Positions 1 to 9,559 of a stretch of DNA of 64,000 bases are shown here, piece by piece. Both the position numbers and the translations under genes were made by a program. The notes beneath the pieces were generated by a model that saw nothing but the letters and a program-made list of their open reading frames with translations, was not told the DNA's origin and searched no databases. Numbering within the stretch: the first letter of the stretch is position 1; the number at the start of each line of letters is the position of its first letter. This stretch comes from Raffaelea ambrosiae (Eukaryota > Ascomycota > Sordariomycetes > Ophiostomatales > Ophiostomataceae), in contig PCDI01000001.1 of the NCBI GenBank assembly GCA_002778195.1, positions 2,992,857 through 3,056,856 on the forward strand. The letters run 5' to 3'.

Positions 1-164
1 AACTCTGAAGATGCCTTCGCCATGCATATGCCTTGCCAGAGTCCATTTGTATTTCTAGTCCATATCATCCGACATCTCCTTTGTTTACAATCTTTCCCTT
101 TCCTTCTCTTCCCCCAAACCCGGGCTGCCTCTCCCCGGCCAGACGAGACGCGTTCTGGGCCGCC

Positions 165-410
165 ATGGACATGGACACCGGCCCGCACCCCCCGTCCAGC
201 GCATTCAGTGCCGCCATGTCGTCGTCGCCCAGCGCGGGCAGTACGCCTCGACGACGGTGCCGCGGCGCGTGTGGTAGTCGACAATCTCCCTTGGCTGGCT
301 CCTTCGATCTGGTGGATCGGGGGGGGGAGTGTCGTTTGGATTCCATGTTCATCCCCTCGATGTGCCCGAGAGCCCCTAGCTGGACAGCCCCATGCGGCGG
401 GCCCGGCCCT
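165..410 (-). pseudogene. Aldo/keto reductase relic with stops, frameshifts and an internal deletion
   Basis: Read on the minus strand, fragments of the aldo/keto reductase family appear in the correct order but in different frames. They are GRARRMGLSS followed by a stop (compare the family G-K-A-R-x-I-G-V-S-N-Y-G), HIEGMN, QPREIVDYHTRRGTVVEAYCP (one piece about 305-238), then LGDDDMAALNALDGG (about 235-180), which resembles the family C-terminus. The roughly 80-90 residues that normally separate VVEAYCP from the final D-x-D-M-x-A-L-D-A-L helix are missing, and at least one in-frame TAG (near 378-376) and two frame changes are present. No intact reading frame joins the pieces. The fragments are seen directly; family assignment is from known motifs; the inactive state is inferred. 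The N-terminal half of the family is not recognisable upstream. Confidence 0.6.
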
Positions 411-601
411 CGGAGTGTCCATGCCAGCCACAACGACGGGATCATCCACGCCCAAGCCATATGGGTACCTTGCGCCATGGCCGTCTCCCATGCCGGGGAG
501 ACACATCCTGGGAGATGGACCGGCTCTGCGGCAGGGGTCGTGCGGCAGGAGAACGTGCGGCAGAAGACAGACATCCCCATAGACGGCCCTCCCCAGACAG
601 C

Positions 602-2209
602 TCAGACGGCCACCGTGTTCGTCGGGTACACTTCGGCCAGCCGCCCGTCCAGCACCCGCTCCACGGCCGTCTTCACCAGCCGCGCCAGCCCGCCGTCGTG
701 GAACAGAAGCCCCAGCTCCTGGCTCGTGTACCAGCTGGCCCGGTCCATGTTGCCCGACCCCAGCAGCGTGTGCTGCCGGTCCACAATCGTCAGCTTCAGG
801 TGCGACCGCACGGGCTCGTCCGCGTCGACGACCAGGCCGCTGCTGTTGGTCCGGCACGGCTTGGACAACGAAGACGGAGACGACGACGACGACGACGGCC
901 CCACGAGAGCCTGCTCTTCGTCGGGCGGCGGGCGGGCGGACGGCCGCCGCGGGGCCAGCGGCTGAAAGTAGGACACCACAAGGCGGCCGCACGGCTGGCC
1001 CCGGCGCGTGGCGGCGGCGGCGGCGGTCTTGTCCTTCTGGGCGTTCTCGTAGCGCTTGATCAGCTGGCGCAGACACCGCGCGGTGGTGGTCCCGCTGGTC
1101 ACGATCTGCTCCCGCACCATCATGTTCTGGCCCGTGACCAGGGCGACGTCGACGCCGCGGGCCAGCGCCGCCAGCAGGGCGTCGATGACCGGGCGCGCCG
1201 TCAGGTTGGGCGTCTGGACGTAGATGCTCGCGCGGGCCGTGGCCAGCAGGTGCAGCGTGGCCAGGTTGAGCGGCGTCGGCGGCGGCGGCGCGGCGGGCTG
1301 CCACGGCAGCAGGCGGATGCGCGGGTGGCGGTGGTGCGACGAGGGCAGGACGACCGTGGGGATGGGCCCGCCGCCGCCGCCGCCGCCGCCAAAACGGACG
1401 ACGATGCTGCCGGGGCCGTCCACGTCGAGGGGGGAGAGGCCCGGCCCCCCGGGGATCGGCGGGTCCGGGCCCCCTTCCGGCTCCTCGGCCCGAGCCGGAA
1501 GAGCCGGAAGGGGGTCCCCCCAGGTGCCGCCGTAAAAGGCCAGCAGCGGCTGCACGGCGGCGCCGGTCAGCTCGATGCAGCCCTCCAGCCAGGACTCCCA
1601 GCTGACGTTGCAGCTGGGCACGAGCGCGCGCTGGCGGTCCACGACGACAAACTTGGGGTGCATCACGCTGAACGGGCGGAAGAACAGGCTCTTGACCTGC
1701 AGGTCGATGCCGGCCGCGCCGAGCACGGCCGCCGACGGCAGGCCCAGCACGGCGTCCCAGGTCGCCGGCGGGTAGACGTGGCCGGCGCGCGAGGCGGTGT
1801 GGAAGAGCATCTGGACGAGCGACCGCGACGAGAGGCCGATGCGGATGCGGAGGGGCGGCGGCGGTGGGACCGGACCAGCCCCGGTGGCCCCGGGGCGCGT
1901 CCGGCTTGCGGCCAAGCGCGCGAGCGTCGCGGCGAGATCGCGGAGACTCTTGGACGGGGCCCAGAAACAGGTCACCAAGATGACCTCCTGGCGCGCCGAC
2001 AGCACGGCCGGGAGCAGGGCCGACGCAAACACGGACGCGCCCGTGCCCAGCCGGAACGTCTGCGGCTGGCTGGTGACGGCGAGCGCGGCGACGGTGGCCG
2101 CGGCATCGGCATAGTCGTAGGGCGGGAAGTCGTCGGCGACGGCGGCCCGGGGCTGGCTCTGCAACAGCGCGACAAAGTCGCGGGTGAAGCTGTACGGCTG
2201 GAGGGCCAT
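602..2209 (-). CDS. PLD-like (HKD motif) domain protein
   Basis: Single-exon gene of 535 aa with two phospholipase D-type HKD motifs. The first is HPKFVVVD at about residue 184, followed by PSCN where the family usually has GSxN. The second is HLKLTIVD at about residue 470, followed by the canonical GSGN. Two HKD half-sites in one chain form a single PLD active site that works on phosphodiester bonds (phospholipid head groups or nucleic acid); the substrate cannot be told from sequence. Long Gly/Pro/Ala-rich linkers (about residues 240-330, and the stretch before the second HKD containing runs of Ser) separate the lobes. The start chosen (MALQPYS) is the first ATG after a CT-rich leader; an in-frame upstream extension to 2380 has no domain support. 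No signal peptide is visible. It lies head-to-tail upstream of no obvious partner. Confidence 0.85.
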   Translation of the reverse strand: MALQPYSFTRDFVALLQSQPRAAVADDFPPYDYADAAATVAALAVTSQPQTFRLGTGASVFASALLPAVLSARQEVILVTCFWAPSKSLRDLAATLARLAASRTRPGATGAGPVPPPPPLRIRIGLSSRSLVQMLFHTASRAGHVYPPATWDAVLGLPSAAVLGAAGIDLQVKSLFFRPFSVMHPKFVVVDRQRALVPSCNVSWESWLEGCIELTGAAVQPLLAFYGGTWGDPLPALPARAEEPEGGPDPPIPGGPGLSPLDVDGPGSIVVRFGGGGGGGGPIPTVVLPSSHHRHPRIRLLPWQPAAPPPPTPLNLATLHLLATARASIYVQTPNLTARPVIDALLAALARGVDVALVTGQNMMVREQIVTSGTTTARCLRQLIKRYENAQKDKTAAAAATRRGQPCGRLVVSYFQPLAPRRPSARPPPDEEQALVGPSSSSSSPSSLSKPCRTNSSGLVVDADEPVRSHLKLTIVDRQHTLLGSGNMDRASWYTSQELGLLFHDGGLARLVKTAVERVLDGRLAEVYPTNTVAV

Positions 2210-2797
2210 GCGTGTATTTACATGGGTGTAGATGCGTGGGAGGATGAGAAAGTGAAAAGAAATACAGAAGCCGCTGATTGTGTAAGTGCGATGACATAAT
2301 ATGGGAGGCTGAGTCGACACTAAGACTGCTCTGTCCAGCCACCAGCCACCAGCCACCAGCCCCTGAAACGAGCCCGCCAAGCGTTGGCGTCAGCGCCCAA
2401 CAGGCCACATCTCCCTAGCGGATAGGCCCTGTGGCCGTCGTCTCCGCCACCGTCAGCCCTGGGAAGTCGGCACACCCACTCTGCCATTCCAGTCAATCCA
2501 AAGACAAACCAAATTCTTATTCGTAGCATCGCCAGCCTCAACTCCGTACCCCCTCAGAACTCCGGCTTGATTAGTATACATGTAGGCTAGACAGTCCTCT
2601 CTAGACAGTCCTCTCTAGACAGTCCTCTCTAGGCAGTCCTCTCTAGGCAGTCCTCTCTGGGCAGTCCTCTCTAGACAGTCCTCTCTAGACAGTCCTCTCT
2701 AGGCAGTCCTCTCTAGGCAGTCCTCTTTCATGTTCGGTTCGTGTCTCTTCCTGTCCTTTCATTCGCATTCTCGTCTCCCTCTCCTTCTCATCCTCGC
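2210..2797. other. Intergenic, promoter side of the PLD-like gene
   Basis: No coding potential seen. It contains the 14-bp minisatellite at 2587-2726 and CT-rich sequence that probably includes the 3' end of the ThuA-domain gene. Confidence 0.6.
2587..2726. repeat. 14-bp minisatellite, 10 copies
   Basis: Ten head-to-tail copies of CTAGACAGTCCTCT and its single-base variants (CTAGG..., CTGGG...). The variant order is A A A B B then C A A B B, so the array reads as a duplicated 70-bp block of five units. It has no frame with coding support. Confidence 0.95.
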
Positions 2798-3580
2798 CTA
2801 CATCACTTTGGCTGCCCACAACACCGCATTCCGTAGATGCTCCACAAAGTCGCCCTCCTCGTAGGCCGTCTCAAAATGCCCCAGCGCCGTGTAAAACACC
2901 CGCGTCCCCGTCCCTTCAAAGTCCTGCCACCACGCAATCGGGTGGTCCTCGCCGTGCGCGCCCCCGACATACGTCGTCTCGTCGGCCGTCAGCAGAATGT
3001 GGATCCCCGTCGGCGTGGTGCGGCTTCCCGCGGCCGCCGCCACCACCGCCCGCGACGTCGGCTGGAAGTTGTACCACTCGTCAAAGCACGAGTACGACGG
3101 CTCCGGCACCGACGCCTCCGTCGGGCCCAGCGCGTGCAGCAGCGGCTGCACCACCGGGTGGTGCGGGTCCTTGATCACCACGCGGCCCAGCTGCGGCTCC
3201 GGATGCTCCGAAAACACGGCGCCCATCAGCCGGGCGTAGTACCCCTCCGGACCATCCATCTTCATCGCCGACGAGGCGCAGTGCACGCCGACAATGCCGC
3301 CCCGGCCCGCCGCGACGTACGCCTGCAGGACGGCCAGCTGGGCCGCCGTGAGCACGTTGCCGGAGCACTGGAAGAAGACGACGACCTTGTAGGCCGCCAG
3401 CGTGGACAGGTGGCCAAAGCAGGCGTCGGCGTCCTCGGACGCGTCCACGACAAAGGCGTCCGGCGTCGCCGTCGACGCGTCGGCCAGCTGCTGGAACATG
3501 GCGAGGCCGGCCGGGATGCACGCGTGGCGGTAGGCGAGCGTCTTGGAGAAGACGAGCACGCGGAAGGGTTCCGGTCTCAT
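2798..3580 (-). CDS. ThuA-domain (class I glutamine amidotransferase-like) protein
   Basis: Single-exon gene of 260 aa covering one ThuA (trehalose-utilisation) domain from end to end. The N-terminus RVLVFSKTLAYRH, the central VGVHCASSAMKMDGPEGYY with SEHPEPQ, the DPHHPV segment, DEWYNF and the C-terminal FYTALGHFETAYEE all match the family layout. The fold resembles class I glutamine amidotransferases but ThuA proteins lack the full catalytic triad, and their role in fungi is unsettled; a link to sugar metabolism is inherited from bacterial gene names. The start MRPEPFRV is preferred over an in-frame ATG 31 codons upstream because that extension is basic, low in complexity and not part of the domain. 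No secretion signal, so probably cytosolic. Confidence 0.9.
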   Translation of the reverse strand: MRPEPFRVLVFSKTLAYRHACIPAGLAMFQQLADASTATPDAFVVDASEDADACFGHLSTLAAYKVVVFFQCSGNVLTAAQLAVLQAYVAAGRGGIVGVHCASSAMKMDGPEGYYARLMGAVFSEHPEPQLGRVVIKDPHHPVVQPLLHALGPTEASVPEPSYSCFDEWYNFQPTSRAVVAAAAGSRTTPTGIHILLTADETTYVGGAHGEDHPIAWWQDFEGTGTRVFYTALGHFETAYEEGDFVEHLRNAVLWAAKVM

Positions 3581-4176
3581 GGTGACGAGTGGGTTGGACG
3601 TACAGTGTCTTTTGGGGGGGGCTCTGTTTTTTTCTTCTCGAATTTGGCAGTTGAACGTGTCTGCGTGACTCAAGGTGACGATGTCTTGGTCGTAGTTGCC
3701 CTCCAGATAAGGCGGGGAAAGCTGTCTGGCTGAGCTTGCGGCTATCAGCGTGCGCGTTTCCCCTGAACAGGAAGGAACGGTGTAAGACTAGGGAAATGAA
3801 ACGGGCAGGAACCAAGTTTTTTATTTTATTTTATTTTATTTTTATTTTGGCTATCAGCGGACGGCAAGGTGTGGCCGGATAGCCAGGGCCCTGGTTCGAT
3901 TTTTCCTTTCTCTTATCGTACATCCGTGTGCATCTGTCGATTCTGGCAACGATTCTGGCCGATTGGGAAATCAGACAATCTAGGGTATCGTACAGCGGAA
4001 AAGGTATAAAGCAGAGAATCAGAGCAGAGAATCATAGCAGAGAAAGCAAACGAACAACAGGGCATAGGCAAAGAGACGCCGAAATAAGACAGGCCCGAAA
4101 TCGAAAAATAAAACACAAACACAAAAACAAAAACAAAAAAACCCCAAAAACACGCTTGGATGGCTCAGACACCCAT
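3581..4176. other. Intergenic between ThuA and rhodopsin-like genes
   Basis: No gene seen. It holds a (TTTTA)n tract near 3819-3850 and A-rich tracts near 4100-4145 just beyond the stop of the next minus-strand gene, consistent with 3' UTR sequence. Confidence 0.5.
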
Positions 4177-6009
4177 CTACCGTTTGCCCTTTTTCTTGTC
4201 CTTCTTTTCTTTCGACCGCTTGCCCGTATCGCTCCGCACCAGCGTTTCCACCCCGGCCGACGTGCCCATCCGCAGCGGGTCGACCTGGTCGATGATGAAC
4301 GCGTCGTCGTAGTGGCGTGTCGACGGTGCGGCGGACGTTGCCGTGGACATGGTCGACGGCGCCGTCGAGACCAGTTCCAAGTCTCCGGGCCGCAGGCTCG
4401 GGCTCCTGTCAGCTTGGCTGTCCAGCTTGTAGCCGTAGCGGCGGCTGCTGCGACGACGGTCGCCGGTGGTGACGACGACTTCTTTGGTGACGAGGATGCG
4501 GAAGACCTGCTGGCGGAGGACGGGCCAGAAGATGGGCACGCTGGCGCAGATGCTGGCGAGGTTGACCTCGAGGGAGGCGAGGAGGACGGTGTCGGGGGCG
4601 TAAAAGGTGGAGTCGAAGAGCGTTTCGACGGGCGACTTGGCGGAGAGGACGAGGAGGGCGAGACGCCAAGCGGCGAAGACGTTGACACTAGTGTGAGCGA
4701 GTGAGTGAGCAAGTGAGCAAGTGAGCCAGTGAGCAAGTGAGCGAAGCGAACGAGGCGAACGAGAAGAAGGGGGGAAAGGCATGGGAAAGAGACAAGCGAG
4801 CGAGCGGAGCGAGGAAGAAGAAAGACAGACGAGCGAGCGAAGCGAGCGAGGAAAAGAAAAAGAAAAGAAAGAATCGAGCGAGCTAAGCGAGTGAGGAAAA
4901 GAAAAAGAAAAGAGAGAATCGAGCGAGCCAAGCGAGCGAGGAAAAGAGAAAGAAAAGAGAGAATCGAGCGAGCGAAGCGAGCGAGGAAAAGAAAAAAAAA
5001 AGAGAGAATCGAGTGAGCAAAGCGAGCGAGAAAAAGAAAAAGAAAAAAAAACATACAGACAGCCGAGAAGAAGAAGGACAAGCATGCCGGCCCGGGTCCG
5101 GGAGGCGGCCGACTTGTCAAAGTACAGCGGCACCGGGATGGCCAGCACGAGCACGTCAAAGACCATGTTCAGGGCGGTGTGCAGCACAAACGCGGTGCGG
5201 TCGGTCGAGATGCCGAAGCCGTAGCAGGTGCCGCCCGGCAGCGCAATGTCCCAGTACTTGTGCACGGGGAAGCAGGGCACCCAGGCCATGAACGAGAAGG
5301 CGGCGCCCCAGAGGCCGATGACGACGATGAGCGCCTGGCAGAGGCGGCGGACCACGCGGCCGCCGTCGCGGAAGATGCGGAGGTACTGGAAGAGGAGGGA
5401 GATTTTCATAAACGCCGTCGAGCTGATGTAGGAGGAGTTGCCAATGTAGAAGAGCTGGGAGAGGGTCAGTACCGTTTTGGGGGTGGACGTCGCTTCTGTT
5501 GCGAATTCAGGACACCTACAAGCAAGAACATGCGAAGTTTCTTGGGTGTGAAGAAGAGGAGATGCTGGCCGAGACCGAAACTGGGCGCTGCCGTTGTGTG
5601 AGCTGGAGGGCACCATGGCATATCGCCAGAGACATCGCCAGAAACATCGCCAGAAATATCGCCAGAGAAACGACCTACCTAGACATATCGTGACGGCAGA
5701 CGTCAACGTGGTGGCCTGTCCGCGTTAGAAACGGTCCGTCCTCGTCAGAGACCAGCCTTACCAAGTACAGCCCAACAAACAGGTCGTCCCAGCCCGGCAT
5801 CCGCAGGTCAATCATCCGGATGTAGAGCCGTGAGAGGACGCAGGCAAGGGCGACGAGCTACACATGGGTCAGAACAAGCAGCGATGGATCGCGACAGGCC
5901 GGTCCATACATACCGTCACGGAGACCACAATCCCCCGGATGGCCTCGGGGCGGTTCTGCCATGGCGGCGGCTGCTCGAGGTACGCCGTGAGGTTGAAGTT
6001 GGGGTCCAT
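4177..6009 (-). CDS. Fungal rhodopsin-domain (PTH11-related) integral membrane protein
   Basis: Five exons predicted: 6009-5914, 5857-5762, 5678-5520, 5454-5057 and 4687-4177, giving 419 aa. The start MDPNFNLTAY is the first ATG. The sequence follows the fungal rhodopsin-domain family: an early helix ending in R-M-P-G-W-D-D-L (the family GWDD motif), SFGLGQH in the second loop, YIGNSSYISSTAFMKISLLFQYLRIF (split by an intron), an FVLHTALNMVFDVLVLAIPVPLYF helix, and a final pair VNVFAAWRLALLVL / ASVPIFWPVLR. Such proteins have seven membrane segments; many, including Magnaporthe PTH11, have an extracellular CFEM domain, which is absent here. The cytosolic tail is Ser/Thr-rich and ends in a very basic Lys run. 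Exon 3 carries four copies of a 12-bp repeat encoding SGD[VI]. Intron 4 (369 bp) is unusually long because of a 45-bp tandem repeat. Splice sites were inferred by eye; the intron-2 acceptor has an alternative AG 4 nt downstream that breaks frame. Confidence 0.85.
4827..5050. repeat. 45-bp tandem repeat (about five copies) inside the last intron of the rhodopsin-like gene
   Basis: Units begin AATCGAGCGAGC and alternate a GAGCGA/AAGCGAG block with an A-rich block, with starts near 4827, 4872, 4917, 4962 and 5007. Because 45 is a multiple of 3 the intron stays open in more than one frame. It is bordered on the acceptor side (4690-4800) by related GAGCGAGTGAGCAA-type sequence. Confidence 0.9.
5621..5668 (-). 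repeat. 12-bp coding tandem repeat (four copies)
   Basis: Four copies of TCTGGCGATNTN on the coding strand translate to SGDI/SGDV/SGDV/SGDM. They lie in the loop following the second membrane segment of the rhodopsin-like protein. Confidence 0.85.
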
Positions 6010-9000
6010 CGTGACGACCGTGGCCAAGACAAAAAGAACAAGACAAAAAGCTGTCTCGGCAGTCTAGCTGCACATGGTTGCGAAGAGGCGCGAAGAGGCA
6101 GACAAGAAAAGAACCCCAGCGGATGGATGTGTCGACGAAGTCCCTCTGTTTGTTTCCTGGTCGTCTGTTCGGGGAATTCCAAAAACCCAAGACCAGGAGA
6201 CGAAAGAAAGAGGAAACCGTCTCGGAGAAATAGAAAGACAAACAGACAGACACACACGCACACACACACATGGGAGGCAACCATCCAGACAACCGACAAC
6301 CAGCCACACAAAGCAACCCTACATGACGATCTTGTCTGCTCGTCTGTTTCCTCCGAGCAAGTCTCCTCTGGTCAATGGCCAACATGCAAGCCTCGCCAAC
6401 TTTCCCCTGTCCCCTTCGTTCTGGATAAACTTGCTTTTTCCCACCGCAACCCCATGACACAGATATGCAACTGTCCAAGATGCGCCACCAGCAGGAAGAT
6501 CGTTCTAGTGAGCCTCCCCCCCGGGTGTCGAAGTCCTCGCTTCTGGAAAAAAGGCGATCAGAGTCCTGTGGTGACCAACCTGTGTAGGAGCATACGCTCA
6601 CACCCACCCACACCTACACCCAGCCAGCGCTCTGGTCACTTACACGCATACGCACTAACACGTTTTGTGTCCCCGCGGAGAGCATAGCACCGCCCGCATA
6701 TGTGTGTGTGTGTGTGTGTCTGAGCGTACCCTCTGCATAGGCAAGCCTTGGAAGTCGGATAGGTGCTGTTGGTTTCATCCTTCCCACACAACCTGCAGAC
6801 AACCTGCAGACACGACGAAAGCATCGCAACAAACATCCAACAAAGACAACAAGACAGCCCTTTGCCAGCGAGAACAGACACACGGCAGAAGAGAGAAAGA
6901 CAAAAAAAAATAGTCTTGGCAAGTAAACCTTGGAAAAGAAAGACCTTCTTTTCTTTGGACACACCTCTGTTGGACCCTTTGTTGGCGGTATGCGCGGCAT
7001 GAACAGCCCCCCGCGGGAAATGATCGCCCTTTGCTATTGGCGTCTTGTTCGTCTCCCGCGTCTCTTTTTTTCTCTCCACGCCATCTCTGGTTCGTCCCTC
7101 CCCTCCCCCCGCTCCGCCAGCACGGCTCCCCTGCGCGCCCGTCGTCACAGGGGCCGTGTCGATCTCACGCCGAGTCTGAAACAAGAGTCTGGATGGTTTT
7201 TGATTTTTCTGATATTTTTGATTTTCTTTTTACCGACAATGATGATCCCTCGTCTAGAGTCACCCAGCCTTCTTTCTTCCTATTTGTTCACGTCCCTTGA
7301 GCATCCCATCATCGTTCTCCTTGCGTACCCGTTCGTCTCGATTCCTCGTATTCCATACGCCGCACTGGTGTCCCGTTTTTGTGTTCCCCTCTGCCAAAAA
7401 AAAAAAGAAAAAGAAAAAAAAAAGCTGAAATGCATTGCATCAAGCCATGTTTTGTCGCGCCAGGGACAGCCAGCTTGCCTGGCCGACAAGGCCTGTTCCT
7501 GTGCCCATGGCATGACTTGCGAAACAGGGAATCTGGGGCCATGCTGACCTGGCTTGTCCTCTTGTTGTCCTCTTTTCATGGGCTCTCCCTCTTCCCAGTA
7601 GCATAGAGGAAAGATTCTGCGTGTGTATTATGCCATTACACAGAAAAGGGCCGTTTCCCAACAGGGTGTGTGATGCAGTTGCAGTGTTTCTGTCCAGACC
7701 CTACTGCCACGTTTTTTCCCTTTTTTTCCTTTTCTTTTTTCTTTCTTTTCTTTTCTTTGCTGCCAACACTTGCTTCGCTTTGACCCCTCAAAAGTCAAGG
7801 CTTGTCAACTCTCTTCTGCCTGCACAGACCCAACAGGACGGCATGGACATGCACGCCATGATTTACGGCAGAGCCCAGTGACAGAAGTATGCCGGCCGAG
7901 TGCCAGCCGCATGCTGACAAAATAATATCAGCAATAGGACCAACCTTGTCAAAGAGAAGTGCCCCGCTTGTCAACGGCCTGGCCTCTGTGGTTCGGTCGT
8001 CTTTTCGCATCGGCATCTTTCCTCTCGAGTTCATCTGCCGACGGACCGGCCACGACAAAAGAAACAAAATGCAACTGTAGCAAGCCCCAATCTACGACAT
8101 AGACCCTGTACTGTTGGTGATCCGTCGTTTGCTCTCACCATTTTTGGTCGGTCTGGTCTGGAGCTTCCACCTCCCTCTTGGCACTCGTCTTTCTTGACTT
8201 TCTCGTTCGGACTAGTAACAGTCTGTCTGACCTTGTGTGATGTAAGACACTAGACGTATCCCGGCGGCAGGGGTTCAACAGAAAGAAAACCTTGCCCCAG
8301 CTCCGACCGTTCTCTTGGCGTATCTGACAGACCAACCAGGCTGAGCAGCCTTTTGTGTGTATGTATCCCAACGGACAAAATACACGCCGAACAAAACTGA
8401 CCACCTCGGACGAAGACGCATGCCAGGCTTGTAAGATGGGTGGCGCGCTGCCGAGCCCCGAGACGAGCCTGCACAAGGCCGGCTCTGCAAGCAGGATCTA
8501 GTCAACCCTGCTCTTGGTTGCATGCAGTCACGATACTCTTTTCTGTGGGCTCTCTGCTCCGGCTACTCGGTTTTCTCTCTTCTGCTCCTGCTTTGTCGGA
8601 CTTACGAGAGAGGATGCAGCGTTGCTTGGGAACAGGCTCAGATGGGCGACCTACTATGTCGTTACATAGTAGCTAGCCGAGTGGGTCCACGGCGCTACAG
8701 GCTCTTGGCAACGATCCAGGTCGACTTCCCAACCAGGCAAGACCGGGCGGACTTGGTCCCCCCAGTGGTCGCGCGCGGCCTTGTCGGACGGGGCCAGAGT
8801 TGCCTCTTTGGGGCAGCCAACCGGATTTAACTGTACAAGCATCGACGATATCTGTGTTGGTGCCGCCCCACACACGCCAGCCCGGGCCCTGCCAGGCCAA
8901 TTGCATGGTGTGTTTCTTTCGACGAGCCCACCAAGCAACTCCTGCTTGTTCCTGGCTGCTCGTGGCGGACTCGGACCAACCTTGGAAAGCAGGGACTGGA

Positions 9001-9446
9001 GGGGCGGGATGAGCGGCATCCGGAGCCAACGGACGACACGGCCGATGCCGGTAAAGGAAAGAGGGGAGGCCAACACCAGGAGAGCACAGAAACCCGCTGC
9101 GAGGTGGTGTTGTTCTGCGTAAACCCCGAGGACAAGACAGCAGAGTGGGCCAGCCTCGACGCCACAGGCGGCTGCCGCGGTCTCGAAACGAGACGGCGCA
9201 ACGGTGTATACTGTGCTTCCTGGCTGTTTGTGTAAGCCACGGAGTTTTGGCCCGGCGCCGTATCCACAGACGGGGTGTACGTTCTGTGTGTGCGTGTGTG
9301 CGTGTGTGTGCGTGTGTGTGTGTGCGCATCCATCCTCGCTATTCCTTCGCTCTTCCATCACTCTTCTCTTGTCCCGAGACTCGGAGCCGGACGCCGCTGC
9401 CATCCCATCTCTGCCCCGTCGAGCCTGTAGACTGGGCGGGATTGTG
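6010..9446. other. 3.4-kb gene-free interval
   Basis: I see no recognisable gene. Reading frames here are short or shadowed, with no domain-like sequence and no tRNA. It contains (CA)n at 6250-6270, (TG)n at 6701-6719, an interrupted (TG/CG)n at 9285-9325, and many CT- or A-rich tracts. It forms the shared upstream region of the divergent rhodopsin-like and CipA-like genes, so it may carry regulatory sites or non-coding RNA, but nothing specific can be supported. Confidence 0.5.
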
Positions 9447-9454
9447 TATATAAA
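9447..9454 (+). promoter_or_regulatory. Putative TATA box of the CipA-like gene
   Basis: TATATAAA lies 113 bp before the ATG at 9560 and 227 bp before the ATG at 9674. If used, transcription would start near 9480, so both ATGs would be inside the mRNA. Confidence 0.5.
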
Positions 9455-9559
9455 TCCCCGGGTTGCTCCCCCCTTGGGCTCAGCTGTTCTGTTCTTGTGT
9501 TTCTCCATCCACTCTTCCCTCCTCACAAGAACGCCTGCTTCCCATCTCTCCGTCTGTCC

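Noticed and set aside
392..2299. 635-codon plus-strand frame opposite the PLD-like gene
   Set aside because: It is the antisense shadow of a GC-rich gene: Arg/Gly/Ala-biased composition and no domain.
2587..2726. CRISPR-like array
   Set aside because: Direct tandem repeat without spacers in a eukaryotic genome; it is a minisatellite.
3860..3915. tRNA-like T arm (CCTGGTTCGATTTTTCC)
   Set aside because: No matching acceptor stem, D arm or anticodon arm upstream.
4032..5159. Frame through the 45-bp repeat giving a Leu/Phe/Ser-repeat membrane-like protein
   Set aside because: It lies in an intron with clear GTATGT donor and TAG acceptor; the repeat is open because its period is a multiple of three.
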